From JAAYCU01 sp964401335 (GTDB taxonomy: Bacteria; Planctomycetota; Phycisphaerae; UBA1845; PWPN01), in NCBI GenBank assembly GCA_964401335.1, contig CAYNYK010000005.1, forward strand, positions 15,389 through 79,388: a stretch of 64,000 bases of DNA, written 5' to 3'. The stretch's first letter is position 1; each line of letters starts with the position of its first letter. A model generated the notes under the pieces. The model worked only from the letters and a program-made list of their open reading frames with translations. It did no database searches and was not told the DNA's origin. The translations under genes and the position numbers were made by a program. Shown one piece after another: positions 16,668 through 25,395 of the stretch.

Positions 16668-17041
16668 TGGCCGATCGGATTTAAGTCCACTGTAGGCAGA
16701 ACCTACGGGCTTGTGCGCCTATGATTTGTAAACCCTTGCCAGTCAATCATCTATGAGTCCTTCCCGCTTCTCCCGGGATAATGTTATAAAAAAGGAACGA
16801 AAATACGAAAACCTTCGTTGCTTTTACGAAGAACTTCGTATATATTAAAGATAGCTTTCAGGGGTCAGTAGTCAGCACTCAGTGATTTACGGAGGCCGGC
16901 AATAGCGGATAAGCAGGATCGGGGGTTTGAAAGTGGGAGGCATCAGAATACGGGGTTCTTCCCCCCGTCTCCCATCGCCCCCTAATAAACGGCGAACGCG
17001 TTGTTTGTCGCCGCGTAAAGAACTCAAGGAGTAAAAGGAAG
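16668..17041. other. Intergenic region upstream of blaI-like gene
   Basis: This 374-base stretch holds the operator-promoter at 16805-16846, an AT-rich segment around it, and a low-complexity stretch (about 16862-16890) of the CAGTAGTCAGCACTCAGTG kind. No reading frame is supported. The transcript leader to the gene at 17042 would be about 190 bases long. Confidence 0.5.
16805..16846 (+). promoter_or_regulatory. Promoter with BlaI-type operators
   Basis: TTGCTT (16818-16823), a 17-base spacer and TATATT (16841-16846) form the promoter. The spacer contains a perfect dyad, TACGAAG-AA-CTTCGTA (16825-16840), which fills the space between the -35 and -10 boxes. A second, weaker dyad with the same core, ACGAA-AACC-TTCGT (16805-16818), touches the -35 box. 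Two neighbouring dyads over the promoter are typical for BlaI/MecI/CopY repressors, so autoregulation by the BlaI-like protein at 17042 is likely. Confidence 0.75.
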
Positions 17042-17416
17042 ATGCCTAAACAGAAACTCCCCCGGCCGACCGACGCCGAGTTGGCGATTCTTCGTGTCCT
17101 CTGGCAGCGCGGCCCCAGTACCGTGCGTCAGGTGCAGGAGACACTCAACGGCGATCGGCCTACCGGTTACACGACGGTGCTCAAATTCCTGCAGATTATG
17201 ACTGATAAGGGTCTGGTCCAACGTGACGAAACGCAGCGCACACACGTCTACGCCGCTCAACTCAGCGAGGAACAGACCCAGCGGCAGCTCGTCGGCGACC
17301 TGCTCGATCGGGCGTTCGGTGGCTCGGCCCAAAAACTGATCATGCAGGCCCTGGCCAGCAAAAAAACCTCGCCCAAGGAACTGGCGGAAATAAAAACCAT
17401 GTTGGAAGAATATTAG
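17042..17416 (+). CDS. BlaI/MecI/CopY-family transcriptional repressor
   Basis: The 124-residue protein has an N-terminal winged helix with the family strings TDAELAILRVLW and TGYTTVLKFLQIM, and a C-terminal dimerisation helix region. In this family the repressor is cleaved or released when the partner M56 membrane protease senses a signal. AAGGAG stands eight bases before the ATG. The partner gene follows after 189 bases. Two dyads overlap the likely promoter 200 bases upstream. Confidence 0.93.
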   Translation: MPKQKLPRPTDAELAILRVLWQRGPSTVRQVQETLNGDRPTGYTTVLKFLQIMTDKGLVQRDETQRTHVYAAQLSEEQTQRQLVGDLLDRAFGGSAQKLIMQALASKKTSPKELAEIKTMLEEY

Positions 17417-17441
17417 GAGAATGCGTAACGCGTATCACCTG

Positions 17442-17465
17442 CCAGCCCGAAGCGCAAGCGAGGGA
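17442..17465. repeat. Short dispersed repeat between blaI-like and M56 genes
   Basis: CCAGCCCGAAGCGCAAGCGA and following bases match, from memory, an intergenic repeat that is very common in planctomycete genomes. Only this copy was seen in the window, so the call rests on recall, not on an internal second copy. Confidence 0.35.
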
Positions 17466-17605
17466 AACATCCCAGAGGTAAACGAGGGGGCGAAAGGGAG
17501 ACAAGGAGAGGGGGACATGACCAACACAGGATAAGCCGAATACTGAATGCGATTGGCTGATTGCTGACATCTGTCAACTGAAGGCTCTTTCGAAAGGGAA
17601 GCACA

Positions 17606-20600
17606 ATGGACACTTTCGCATCGATGTTGACGCATCCGCTGGTGCAGCGCCTGGGGTGGGCCTTGCTGCACTCGCTCTGGCAGGGGCTGTTGGCGAGCCT
17701 GTTACTGGGATTTTTCCTTTTCTTCGTGCGCCGCCGGTCGGCCGGCGCGCGTTATCTCTGCTCGTGTGCGGCCTTGATGCTGTCCCTGGCCATGCCGACG
17801 GCCACCCTATTCCTCGTCCACGTTCCGCACCATGCGGGGTGGATATCGCCCGCTCCTTCTGAACTCCCCTTGCCAAGCGAGGCACCCAATGAAACTCCGG
17901 CATACAGCCCCGGGATGATTGAGGCGAGTATTCCGCCCCGCGCAATGCCGCCATCGGCCGTCATACCGGTTACACCAACAACGCCTTCGTCGGTGGGTAT
18001 CTCCGAACGTCTCGAACCGTACCTGCCCTGGGCGGTCTTGCTCTGGCTGGTTGGCGTGTGCATTTTATCGCTGCGCTTGCTCGGCGGTTGGGTCAAGGTC
18101 CAGCGGATCAAGCGGCGTTGCGTGCAGCCGGCCGCCGCCCAATGGCAGGAAATGCTCGATAATCTGATGCACCAGTTGCGAATTTCGCGTCCCGTGCGGC
18201 TGCTGGAATCTGCGCTCGTGCAGGCCCCGGCCGCCATCGGTTGGCTCAAGCCGGTCATTCTCCTGCCCGCCTGCGCCCTGTCCGGCCTGACGCCCGATCA
18301 ATTGCGGATGATCCTGGCTCACGAACTGGCCCACATCCGCCGTTACGATTACCTCGTCAATCTGCTCCAGACGGTCATCGAGACTCTGCTGTTTTATCAC
18401 CCGGCCGTCTGGTGGATTTCCCGCCGTATCCGCGCCGAGCGGGAAAACTGCTGTGACGACATCGCCGTCGCCGCCGGCGGCCGCCCGCTCGACTACGCCC
18501 GGGCACTTACCGAGTTGGAATCCCTTCGCGGCCCGTCCCCGTCCCTGGTCGCCGCCGCCTCCGGCGGCTCGCTGCTGGAACGCATCCGACGCATCCTGAA
18601 TCTCCCCTCCGCCGGTCACAATTATCTCAGCCGCTCGCTGGCCGGCTTGTTATTAATCTCCATCATACTCACCGCAACCATCAGCCTGCATCTCTATTCC
18701 GATGTAGGATGGGCATCGGAAGTCCCATCCACCACCCGGCCGACCAACGACGACCCCTCTTCCGAACAGGTCCTAAACGTGACCTTTCGAGACGCCGGCG
18801 ACCTCAACCAACTGGTCCGCAGCGGCGGCAACTGGAAAATCAAAAACAACGAACTGCTCGGCACCTGCGGCGGCGATCAAAGCTGGGCCACCTGTCGCAC
18901 CTCCTTCAAACGGATTTCTTCGGTCCTGATTCGCGGGCAAATCGTGCCGCCAAGTACGCAGAATTTCCGTGTCTGGGTCGGTCCGATTCACCTGATTTTC
19001 AACTGGGAAATGGCCGACCAGAACCATTACCGCACCAACCAGGAACTGACCGTGACCCAACCCCACGCTTTGACCGCGGGGCAATGGCACGATATCGAGT
19101 TTAAGCAGAATGATAACAAGGTGGTTGTTACGGTCGATGGAAAAACCGTCTACCAGACCACGGCCGAGTTGGCCGGCACAATCTCCGTGCAGTCCGCCTG
19201 GAACTCCACCATCGCTGTTCAACAAATACGCATCGTCGGCGTACCTGACCCGGCCGTCAGGGTGGAGCCGCTGGCCAAACCACTTCCTGATGCCGCCCCA
19301 CTTACGCGCCAACCAGACGCGGTCGCGCGCAAGCCCAAGCCTGATCTATCGAAATGCGGAACCCTCACCACCAAGGTGACCGATCGCGACGGCCAACCCG
19401 CGGAGGATGTGAGCGTATTTATCATTTCCGCGGACCAGTCCGCCGGGCTCGTACAAACAAACCAGGAGGGTATCTTCAGTTCGGATCATGCTCCGGCCGG
19501 CCGTTACACCGTCGTGGCTTTCAAAGGCAACAGGCCTCCGGCCAAGGGATGGAAAGATCATCAGGGATACCTCATGGGCGCGAAGCGCGACGTGCAGGTC
19601 ACGGCCGGCGAAACCACCACCGTGCAGTTGCAGCCGCCCGGGACGGCCAACCTGGATGTCACCTTGGCCAAACCCGATCCTTACCACCTGGAGTGGGGCA
19701 TTGTGTTGCTGGCTCTCTCGCCCATCGAACTGCCTACCGGGCAGACGGGGAAAGCCGCCGCTTTTCCGATACCCGCCGATCTGCTGGGTATGTTTTTCGT
19801 CGAGCCGGGCAAGCCCTGCACCATCCACAACCTGCCCGAAGGCCTGATTCACGTCCGGGCCACTCCTTCCGATCCCGGCCCGATGGACTTCTCGTCAAAT
19901 ATCGCCATCACAATCCGAGCCGGGCAGAAGAATACGCTCGACCTGCAACTGACGCCCCGTAACCGCTTCGAGGGCAAACTGGAGTTCGATAAGGATGTTA
20001 AGATCGGCTTATCCGCTCCGGCGGGGGACACGAAAGACGGGGTTTCTCTGTTGACGATGAAATTCAGCAGGCGGGATAACCAACTGTCCGCGGAGATGAA
20101 ATTGGGCGTCATTTCCTGGCCTAAAACGAAGTGGCGATTCACGGTGGATCTGCTGGACAGTCAAGGCAAGGTGCTGAAATCAATCCAAAATATCTTTGAA
20201 AACAGCGGGATTGCATTAGGTTTCGCTTTGTTGGGCTCCGAAAAACTTGAATTAAATCTGGGCCCCTGGTCGGATGTCTCCGCCGCCACGCGCTTCGCGG
20301 TCAGCATCGAGCAAATCAGTTCACAAACCCCCACCCGGCCGGCGGCCGTTCCCGCCGAATTCGACTTAAATCAAAAAGAGCTATTTTTCCACGGCCTTGA
20401 TCTGAGTAAGGCGCCGGTTGAAACAAATGTTCGGCGACTGCCGGACTTGTGGCATGCAGTCCCGCCCGGTAGTGGATCCTACGAAAGACGGCCGGAAGTG
20501 CAACTATTCGGTTCTGGTTTGGACGGTGTTGTGTATTGGCTACCAGACCAGAACATGTTCTATGTTCAACATGATCATTTGGGTTCAAGCATTTTACATT

Positions 20601-21310
20601 ACTATGGTCCATTCCGCGGTGATCCGCGCAAGATTCTCAACCTGCCTTCCACTACGCAACCGACGACCACTACGGATGAACCGCTATGGGGCGAAGCAGT
20701 CGAAGGCGCCCAAATCCGGTTACAGCCCGAGAAAAAAACATGGAAGACCGGCGAGACCCCGACCTTTCGTGTCGATGCGCGAAATACGGGAGCACGTGTA
20801 TTTGTGTTCGATGATGAGAGTCACTGGAATGAAATCGAGATCGATGGTCAATGGTATAAACCCGAGAAGGCCATTGAAGCCGGCACGCGTATTACGCTTT
20901 CGGCCATCAGTACCCCTATAACTTTAGCCGGTGAATGGGAACCTTTAAGCGACAAGGAAGTCGCGGAATATGCGCTCCGTCATTCGCAAAGCACATCTCG
21001 AGTAATCGATCCGGAAAAAAGGGTAAACCTGACGCTGTCTCCCGGCCGGCATACTATTCGTGTGGCCTACATTGCCATGCCCGCAAGGGCCAATACCGGC
21101 GACCCCGTCCGCGTGGTCAGCAACTCCGTCGAGATCGAAGTCCTGTCCAACGATCCCGCTAACTCCACCACCCAGCCCCGCACGGAGCTCCCACGTCCTG
21201 CCGTCAACAAGCCCTTTCTACCTCCGCCCGCGCCACCCAAGGACGAAGGGGCCATGAATGCAAATGACGGGGCGGCCTCCGCCACCCAACCGAGCACACA
21301 AATTAGATAG
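17606..21310 (+). CDS. BlaR1-type M56 membrane metalloprotease with a giant exported extension
   Basis: The 1234-residue protein starts with membrane helices and a cytosolic zinc protease domain: HELAH with zinc ligands His239 and His243 and catalytic Glu240, then RAERENCCDD supplying the third ligand. A last membrane helix is near residues 345-365. The remaining about 870 residues should be outside the cytosol. They contain a jelly-roll region resembling DUF1080/laminin-G folds (about 385-545), a carboxypeptidase-regulatory-like beta sandwich (about 580-660), and further beta-rich parts, not the penicillin-binding domain of true BlaR1. GAAAGGGAAG precedes the ATG. It probably senses an extracellular ligand and cleaves the BlaI-like repressor, releasing the operon. 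Confidence 0.88.
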   Translation: MDTFASMLTHPLVQRLGWALLHSLWQGLLASLLLGFFLFFVRRRSAGARYLCSCAALMLSLAMPTATLFLVHVPHHAGWISPAPSELPLPSEAPNETPAYSPGMIEASIPPRAMPPSAVIPVTPTTPSSVGISERLEPYLPWAVLLWLVGVCILSLRLLGGWVKVQRIKRRCVQPAAAQWQEMLDNLMHQLRISRPVRLLESALVQAPAAIGWLKPVILLPACALSGLTPDQLRMILAHELAHIRRYDYLVNLLQTVIETLLFYHPAVWWISRRIRAERENCCDDIAVAAGGRPLDYARALTELESLRGPSPSLVAAASGGSLLERIRRILNLPSAGHNYLSRSLAGLLLISIILTATISLHLYSDVGWASEVPSTTRPTNDDPSSEQVLNVTFRDAGDLNQLVRSGGNWKIKNNELLGTCGGDQSWATCRTSFKRISSVLIRGQIVPPSTQNFRVWVGPIHLIFNWEMADQNHYRTNQELTVTQPHALTAGQWHDIEFKQNDNKVVVTVDGKTVYQTTAELAGTISVQSAWNSTIAVQQIRIVGVPDPAVRVEPLAKPLPDAAPLTRQPDAVARKPKPDLSKCGTLTTKVTDRDGQPAEDVSVFIISADQSAGLVQTNQEGIFSSDHAPAGRYTVVAFKGNRPPAKGWKDHQGYLMGAKRDVQVTAGETTTVQLQPPGTANLDVTLAKPDPYHLEWGIVLLALSPIELPTGQTGKAAAFPIPADLLGMFFVEPGKPCTIHNLPEGLIHVRATPSDPGPMDFSSNIAITIRAGQKNTLDLQLTPRNRFEGKLEFDKDVKIGLSAPAGDTKDGVSLLTMKFSRRDNQLSAEMKLGVISWPKTKWRFTVDLLDSQGKVLKSIQNIFENSGIALGFALLGSEKLELNLGPWSDVSAATRFAVSIEQISSQTPTRPAAVPAEFDLNQKELFFHGLDLSKAPVETNVRRLPDLWHAVPPGSGSYERRPEVQLFGSGLDGVVYWLPDQNMFYVQHDHLGSSILHYYGPFRGDPRKILNLPSTTQPTTTTDEPLWGEAVEGAQIRLQPEKKTWKTGETPTFRVDARNTGARVFVFDDESHWNEIEIDGQWYKPEKAIEAGTRITLSAISTPITLAGEWEPLSDKEVAEYALRHSQSTSRVIDPEKRVNLTLSPGRHTIRVAYIAMPARANTGDPVRVVSNSVEIEVLSNDPANSTTQPRTELPRPAVNKPFLPPPAPPKDEGAMNANDGAASATQPSTQIR

Positions 21311-21415
21311 TCCGCTTTGCGTTGTGTAATGATTCGGGACACAATATCATAATGGTATGGACGTAAACGAACCGGCCTGACCGGACCTGTTTCATGCAAT
21401 CGCGAGAAGCGACCC

Positions 21416-21733
21416 ATGGTGAGCGAGCAAATTCTGCAGGAAGCGACGCGTCAGCTGATCGAACGGTTTCGACCCGAACAGATCATCCTGTTCGGTTCTC
21501 AGGCCCGGGGGACCGCCGATCGGCGAAGCGATGTCGATCTGCTGGTGGTCTGTCCGTTTACGGGTAAACGCCGGGATCTGATGGTGGCCATGGACCGGGT
21601 CCTGGGCGGATTGGGAATCGCCCGGGATATTATCGTGTTGACGCCGGAGGAATTTGAACGCGACCGCCACATCCCCGGCACGGTGGCCCGCCCCGCCTGG
21701 CGGGAAGGCAGACGTCTCTATGGACAAACCTGA
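21416..21733 (+). CDS. Minimal nucleotidyltransferase (MNT) domain protein
   Basis: The 105-residue protein has the nucleotidyltransferase core FGSQARGTADRRSDVDLLVV, with the GS motif and the two metal-binding Asp residues of the DxD, and a third acidic position later (RDIIVL). Such proteins usually pair with a HEPN protein as toxin-antitoxin modules, the MNT part adding AMP to HEPN. No HEPN gene is found on either side: the next 260 bases hold hairpin repeats only. It therefore looks like an orphan. Confidence 0.85.
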   Translation: MVSEQILQEATRQLIERFRPEQIILFGSQARGTADRRSDVDLLVVCPFTGKRRDLMVAMDRVLGGLGIARDIIVLTPEEFERDRHIPGTVARPAWREGRRLYGQT

Positions 21734-21839
21734 TCCATGTCGGCCAGCCAACATAAGGTGATATAACGGATTCGTATGCTAATGGGCAACGCGGACTTTT
21801 CGTTTCCGTCACCCCTTACGGGGTTCATTCTTCGCGGGG

Positions 21840-21905
21840 TATGATAACCCCGGGTTTCGCTGCGCTTCACCCGGGGCTGAAATACAGGGCCCTTCCAGGG
21901 CCGTA
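21840..21905. repeat. Hairpin repeat block (two adjacent hairpins)
   Basis: CCCCGGGT (21848-21855) pairs with ACCCGGGG (21869-21876) around a 13-base loop; GGCCCT and AGGGCC form a second small hairpin (about 21889-21903). Sequences of this kind recur between genes in planctomycete and related genomes, which I know from memory; only one copy is in the window. It fills the gap between the nucleotidyltransferase gene and the lipoprotein gene. Confidence 0.55.
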
Positions 21906-21996
21906 GCGTCTCAGCGCGCAAGCTACACGACCTTGGGGATTTCCATGAATCGAGAACCGCTGTGCCGAAAATCTTTTCTCGGCACAACGATTAAGT

Positions 21997-22659
21997 TTAA
22001 GGAGCGGGAGACTCGTCGGAGACGGGTGGTTCAAGGGTTTCGTATTTCGCCACGATCGCATTGATCAGCTTGCGTTCAAACTCAGCATCGCGGCCGAGGA
22101 GGACGCGGTAGCCGGAGTCCTCGGCCCTTTCCATCTGGCCGCTGACCGTCGGGGCGGCGCTGCTGAACAGTCGCATGGCCGCCGCGGAATTGTCGATCTG
22201 TCGTTCCTCCAAGCCGTAGCGATAACGATCCACCTGTACGTCCAGTTCAAGAAGATCTTCCTTATCGGTCGAGCGAAGCGTGACCGTGGCCTGCCGCTGG
22301 ATGGTCTGGAAATTGGATTCGGCCCAGTAATAGGCGGGCGCAGGTTGCGTGTGCCAGAATTCGAACCAACTGGCCGACGTATCCGGGAAGGTCGTGATCA
22401 CCCCGGCCAGACGGTCCTGCCGGTCCAGCTCGAAGTTATATTTTCGCAGGGTGTCGCCGGCCGCTTCGAATAACAGATCGCGATCGTGCGACGCATCCGC
22501 GCGCACATAAGCGATGGCCGGCCCTTCCGGCTGTGCCGGCGCCTGGCAACCGGTAGCCGCCAGAATTGCCATGAGCGGCAACAAGCCCAACCGCGCGAAT
22601 CCGCCGACGATAAACTTCCGGATCGACAAGCGTAATGTCTCCCGATAAGCGTTCTGCAT
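21997..22659 (-). CDS. Lipoprotein of unknown function
   Basis: The 220-residue protein has a long basic leader, a hydrophobic stretch and a lipobox LAATGC, with the lipidated Cys near residue 38. The mature part is alpha/beta, with FWHTQPAPAYYWAESNFQTI and RYGLEERQIDN as notable segments; there are no catalytic motifs. It follows mutM after 7 bases and is probably co-transcribed. Its start codon also has TATAAA six bases upstream (22671-22666), so an internal leaderless promoter is possible. Similar lipoproteins occur in planctomycetes. Confidence 0.75.
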   Translation of the reverse strand: MQNAYRETLRLSIRKFIVGGFARLGLLPLMAILAATGCQAPAQPEGPAIAYVRADASHDRDLLFEAAGDTLRKYNFELDRQDRLAGVITTFPDTSASWFEFWHTQPAPAYYWAESNFQTIQRQATVTLRSTDKEDLLELDVQVDRYRYGLEERQIDNSAAAMRLFSSAAPTVSGQMERAEDSGYRVLLGRDAEFERKLINAIVAKYETLEPPVSDESPAP

Positions 22660-22666
22660 GACATAT

Positions 22667-23536
22667 TTATAATCGACGCCGGCGGGTTTGGCCAGAGGCC
22701 CGCCGCCGGGGCACCGGCTGGCAGCGGGGGCAGATAAAGGTACCCCGACCGGCGACGGTTATCCGTTTGATCCTCGACCGGCACCGCCGACAGGGTTGGC
22801 CTGTTCGCTGGTAAACGCGCAACTTGCGCTGGTACCAGCCGGTGGCATTGTCCGCCCCCCGGTAGTCGCTGACCGTGGTGCCCCCGGCGGCTATCGAATC
22901 GTTGAGCACCCGGCGGAGGGCTCGCCAAAGTCGCCCGGCCGCCGCCGCATTCAGGTCGGCCGCCCGGGTACGTGGGTGAATTCCCGACCGGTACAGGGCT
23001 TCATCGCAATAAATGTTTCCGACCCCGCTCAAAGGCTGTTGATCGAGCAGTAACGCTTTGATCTGCCGGTCGCGGTTCAGCAGTTCCCGAAAATCGGCCA
23101 GAGTGATCCGCAACGGGTCGGCGGCCACCGGCGGCGGACGACGGCCGATCCATGGCCGCCCCGGCTCGGCATCCACCATCAACCAGATTCTGCCGAACCG
23201 CCGCGGGTCGACAAAACGCAGTTCGATCCGCCGTCGCCGGAACGTCAGCCGAAGGTGAGTATGTTGGGCGATCGGGTCGTCCCGGTCGGCAATCAGCAGC
23301 TTGCCGGTCATCCCAAGATGTACGATCAACCGGCCGCCCCCGCTCAGATCCAGGTGTACCTGCTTGCCCCGCCGGACCACCTGCCGCACGCACCGGCCGC
23401 GCAAGGCCGCACACAACGGTGCGGGGTCTCCATAAACGATATCACTCCGTCCCAGATGTACCCATTCGACGGTGAGGCCGGCAATGTGCCGCCCCACCCC
23501 TCGCGCTACCGTTTCCACTTCGGGTAATTCAGGCAT
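22667..23536 (-). CDS. mutM: Formamidopyrimidine-DNA glycosylase
   Basis: The 289-residue enzyme removes oxidised purines such as 8-oxoguanine and nicks the strand. After Met removal the N-terminal Pro is the nucleophile, in PELPEVETVARG. LGMTGKLLI carries the conserved Lys, GVGNIYCDEALYRSGIHP the helix-two-turn-helix Asn, and the C-terminal zinc finger is CRRC...CPRC. The start is fixed by the mandatory MPELPE at 23536. It is followed by a lipoprotein gene in the same operon. Confidence 0.96.
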   Translation of the reverse strand: MPELPEVETVARGVGRHIAGLTVEWVHLGRSDIVYGDPAPLCAALRGRCVRQVVRRGKQVHLDLSGGGRLIVHLGMTGKLLIADRDDPIAQHTHLRLTFRRRRIELRFVDPRRFGRIWLMVDAEPGRPWIGRRPPPVAADPLRITLADFRELLNRDRQIKALLLDQQPLSGVGNIYCDEALYRSGIHPRTRAADLNAAAAGRLWRALRRVLNDSIAAGGTTVSDYRGADNATGWYQRKLRVYQRTGQPCRRCRSRIKRITVAGRGTFICPRCQPVPRRRASGQTRRRRL

Positions 23537-23646
23537 GATGTTCCCATAGCTGTAACCTTCGCTTCCGCTATGATCCGCAAGGCGAAGGTACCATCGGCAT
23601 CCGTCCGTATCAATAAGCTTGCGAAAGAGACCGACGAACCGATCGG

Positions 23647-24537
23647 TCAATCCGCCTGCGGCAGGGTGATGGTGAAGGTGGTGCCGGAGCCGGGGCGGCT
23701 TTCGACGTCGATGTCGCCGCCGAGTTCCTCGATAAGGTCGCGGCAAATGGACAGACCAAGCCCCAACCCGCGCTTGTCGGGTTTGTCGGCGTTCTTCTTG
23801 GTGGTGAAAAACGGCTCGAAAATGTGCGGAAGGTTTTCCGGCGGGATGCCGCATCCGGTGTCGCGCACGTTGATCATGACCCGGCCTTCATGCGTGGGGG
23901 CGGCATCAATGGTCAGGCGGCCGGCGCGGCCAAGCATCGCCTGACGAGCGTTTATGACCATATTGAACAGAACCTGCAGAAGTTGATTCTCGTTGGCCCG
24001 GACGGCCAGTTCGGGATCGATCTGCAAATGAACCGTGATATTGTCCTTCTGCGGATCACGCATCAAACAGCCAATCGCATTCTGGGCGACTTTCAGTACA
24101 TGAACCGTCTGGATCACGCTGCTATCCTGACGGGCCAGCCCCACCAGCCGGTCGGCCATCTCCCGCACCGCGTCCGTACCCTGAAGCGTCTTGGTCAGCG
24201 CTTTACGCATCATGTCCACGTCATCGGTGTCCAGGGCGTGTTTGGCATAGGCGACCACCGGGGCGAACAGATTATTAAACTCGTGAGCGAGCATGGCGGC
24301 CGTCGTACCGATGCTGGCCAGCTTCTGGGCCTGGCGTAACTGGGCCTTGAGCTCCTCGAACCGGCCAGCTAGCTGCTCAATCTGTTCTTGCAGAAGGTAA
24401 GCATCATTGGCTACAGTACCGGGAACGGGCGGCGGGAGAGGCAAAGTCCGCGACGTTGATGGCGACGGATTCGCCGGCCGTCTCTCCATCGGCGGCGGCG
24501 GTACCCGTGTAGGTGCTGACTGGGATCGCAAAGGCAT
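23647..24537 (-). CDS. Soluble sensor histidine kinase
   Basis: The 296-residue kinase has a Pro-rich, probably disordered N-terminus (residues 1-40), a short coiled coil (about 46-75), a HisKA-like dimerisation segment with phospho-acceptor His85 in LAHEFNN, and a complete HATPase domain (N box NMVINARQAM, G1 DTGCGIPPENL, F box FEPFFTTKK, G2 GLGLGLSICRDLI). No membrane helix or PAS domain is seen, so it probably receives its input from a partner protein. AGGAG six bases before ATG 24537 selects this start. No response regulator is adjacent. Confidence 0.92.
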   Translation of the reverse strand: MPLRSQSAPTRVPPPPMERRPANPSPSTSRTLPLPPPVPGTVANDAYLLQEQIEQLAGRFEELKAQLRQAQKLASIGTTAAMLAHEFNNLFAPVVAYAKHALDTDDVDMMRKALTKTLQGTDAVREMADRLVGLARQDSSVIQTVHVLKVAQNAIGCLMRDPQKDNITVHLQIDPELAVRANENQLLQVLFNMVINARQAMLGRAGRLTIDAAPTHEGRVMINVRDTGCGIPPENLPHIFEPFFTTKKNADKPDKRGLGLGLSICRDLIEELGGDIDVESRPGSGTTFTITLPQAD

Positions 24538-24608
24538 CAAAACTCCTGGTACTGACGGTCCGTGCCTGCAATATCGGCACTGATAGAGCGATAACTTGAG
24601 GGATCGCG

Positions 24609-24878
24609 ATGGATCTTTCCTCTCGTATGGAATATTTATTAACATTGGCTGAACAAATGGGTGTCGAAGTTCGCGCCGAGCCGATGGGCGGAGAAGGTGG
24701 GGGGCTGTGCAAGCTCCGTGGCCAACATGTCCTTTTCGTGGACATCGCCGCCGATCTAGCCTCTCGCTATGACCGGACCTGCGCCGCCTTGGCCACACTC
24801 CCCGGTCTTGACGAGCATTACCTTCTGCCCGAAATCCGGGCCGACCTCGACCGCGCCCGTGCTCAGAGTGAAACATAA
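24609..24878 (+). CDS. Small protein of unknown function, 89 residues
   Basis: GAGGGA lies at a suitable distance before the ATG. The protein is acidic and helical with a short beta hairpin (GLCKLRGQHVLFVDIAADLA), and ends in a helix (ILPEIRADLDRARAQ-like). It is divergent from the histidine kinase gene, sharing a 71-base promoter region, and has the look of a conserved planctomycete protein. Function not recognised. Confidence 0.65.
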   Translation: MDLSSRMEYLLTLAEQMGVEVRAEPMGGEGGGLCKLRGQHVLFVDIAADLASRYDRTCAALATLPGLDEHYLLPEIRADLDRARAQSET

Positions 24879-24972
24879 TATCGGGTTAATATAGGACACC
24901 AGATGACGGATTTTCGTCCCTATAATGAAGGTCTTCCCTTCAGGGCGACTGGCCGGTATTATATGCGGCCTT

Positions 24973-25395
24973 ATGGCGACGATTGAGCAGAAAATCGAAC
25001 CCCATCGTACGCAGTGTCGGCTGGACGTGCGCGTCCGGTACGCCGAGTGTGACCCGATGGGGTATCTGCACCATGCCAAGTATTTCGAGTATTTCGAGAT
25101 GGCCCGGACCGAACTGCTCCGGACGGCCGGAATTCGCTACAGGGACATGGAGGAAAGAGGCTTCTTTTTCGTGGTGGTTCGCACCGAGTGCCGCTTCCTT
25201 CGCCCTGCCCGTTACGACGACGATCTTAACATCGAGGTCTGCCTGGAGCGCATGACCCGGGCCCGGATCGACCATACGTACAAAATTTACCGCGAAGGCC
25301 TCGTCCTGTGCGAGGCCACAACCACGCTGGCCTGCGTCAATCGTCAGGGCCGGCCCATCCCCATACCCCCCGAGATCAGCCACTGCGAGGAATAA
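24973..25395 (+). CDS. Acyl-CoA thioesterase, 4HBT hot-dog family (YbgC/FadM type)
   Basis: The 140-residue protein shows the 4-hydroxybenzoyl-CoA thioesterase signature RYAECDPMGYLHHAKYFEYF, with the catalytic Asp and the HH pair, and continues with the usual hot-dog pattern (RTECRFLRPARYDDDL). It should hydrolyse acyl-CoA thioesters. I choose ATG 24973 since homologues begin a few residues before the signature; an ATG at 24925 overlaps a TATAAT sequence and is probably promoter. Its stop codon abuts the ATG of the DUF89 gene. Confidence 0.88.
   Translation: MATIEQKIEPHRTQCRLDVRVRYAECDPMGYLHHAKYFEYFEMARTELLRTAGIRYRDMEERGFFFVVVRTECRFLRPARYDDDLNIEVCLERMTRARIDHTYKIYREGLVLCEATTTLACVNRQGRPIPIPPEISHCEE

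Noticed and set aside
21719..21760. Start of a HEPN gene overlapping the MNT gene
   Set aside because: The overlapping frame stops after 13 codons and shows no HEPN motif; kept only as a hint in the findings.
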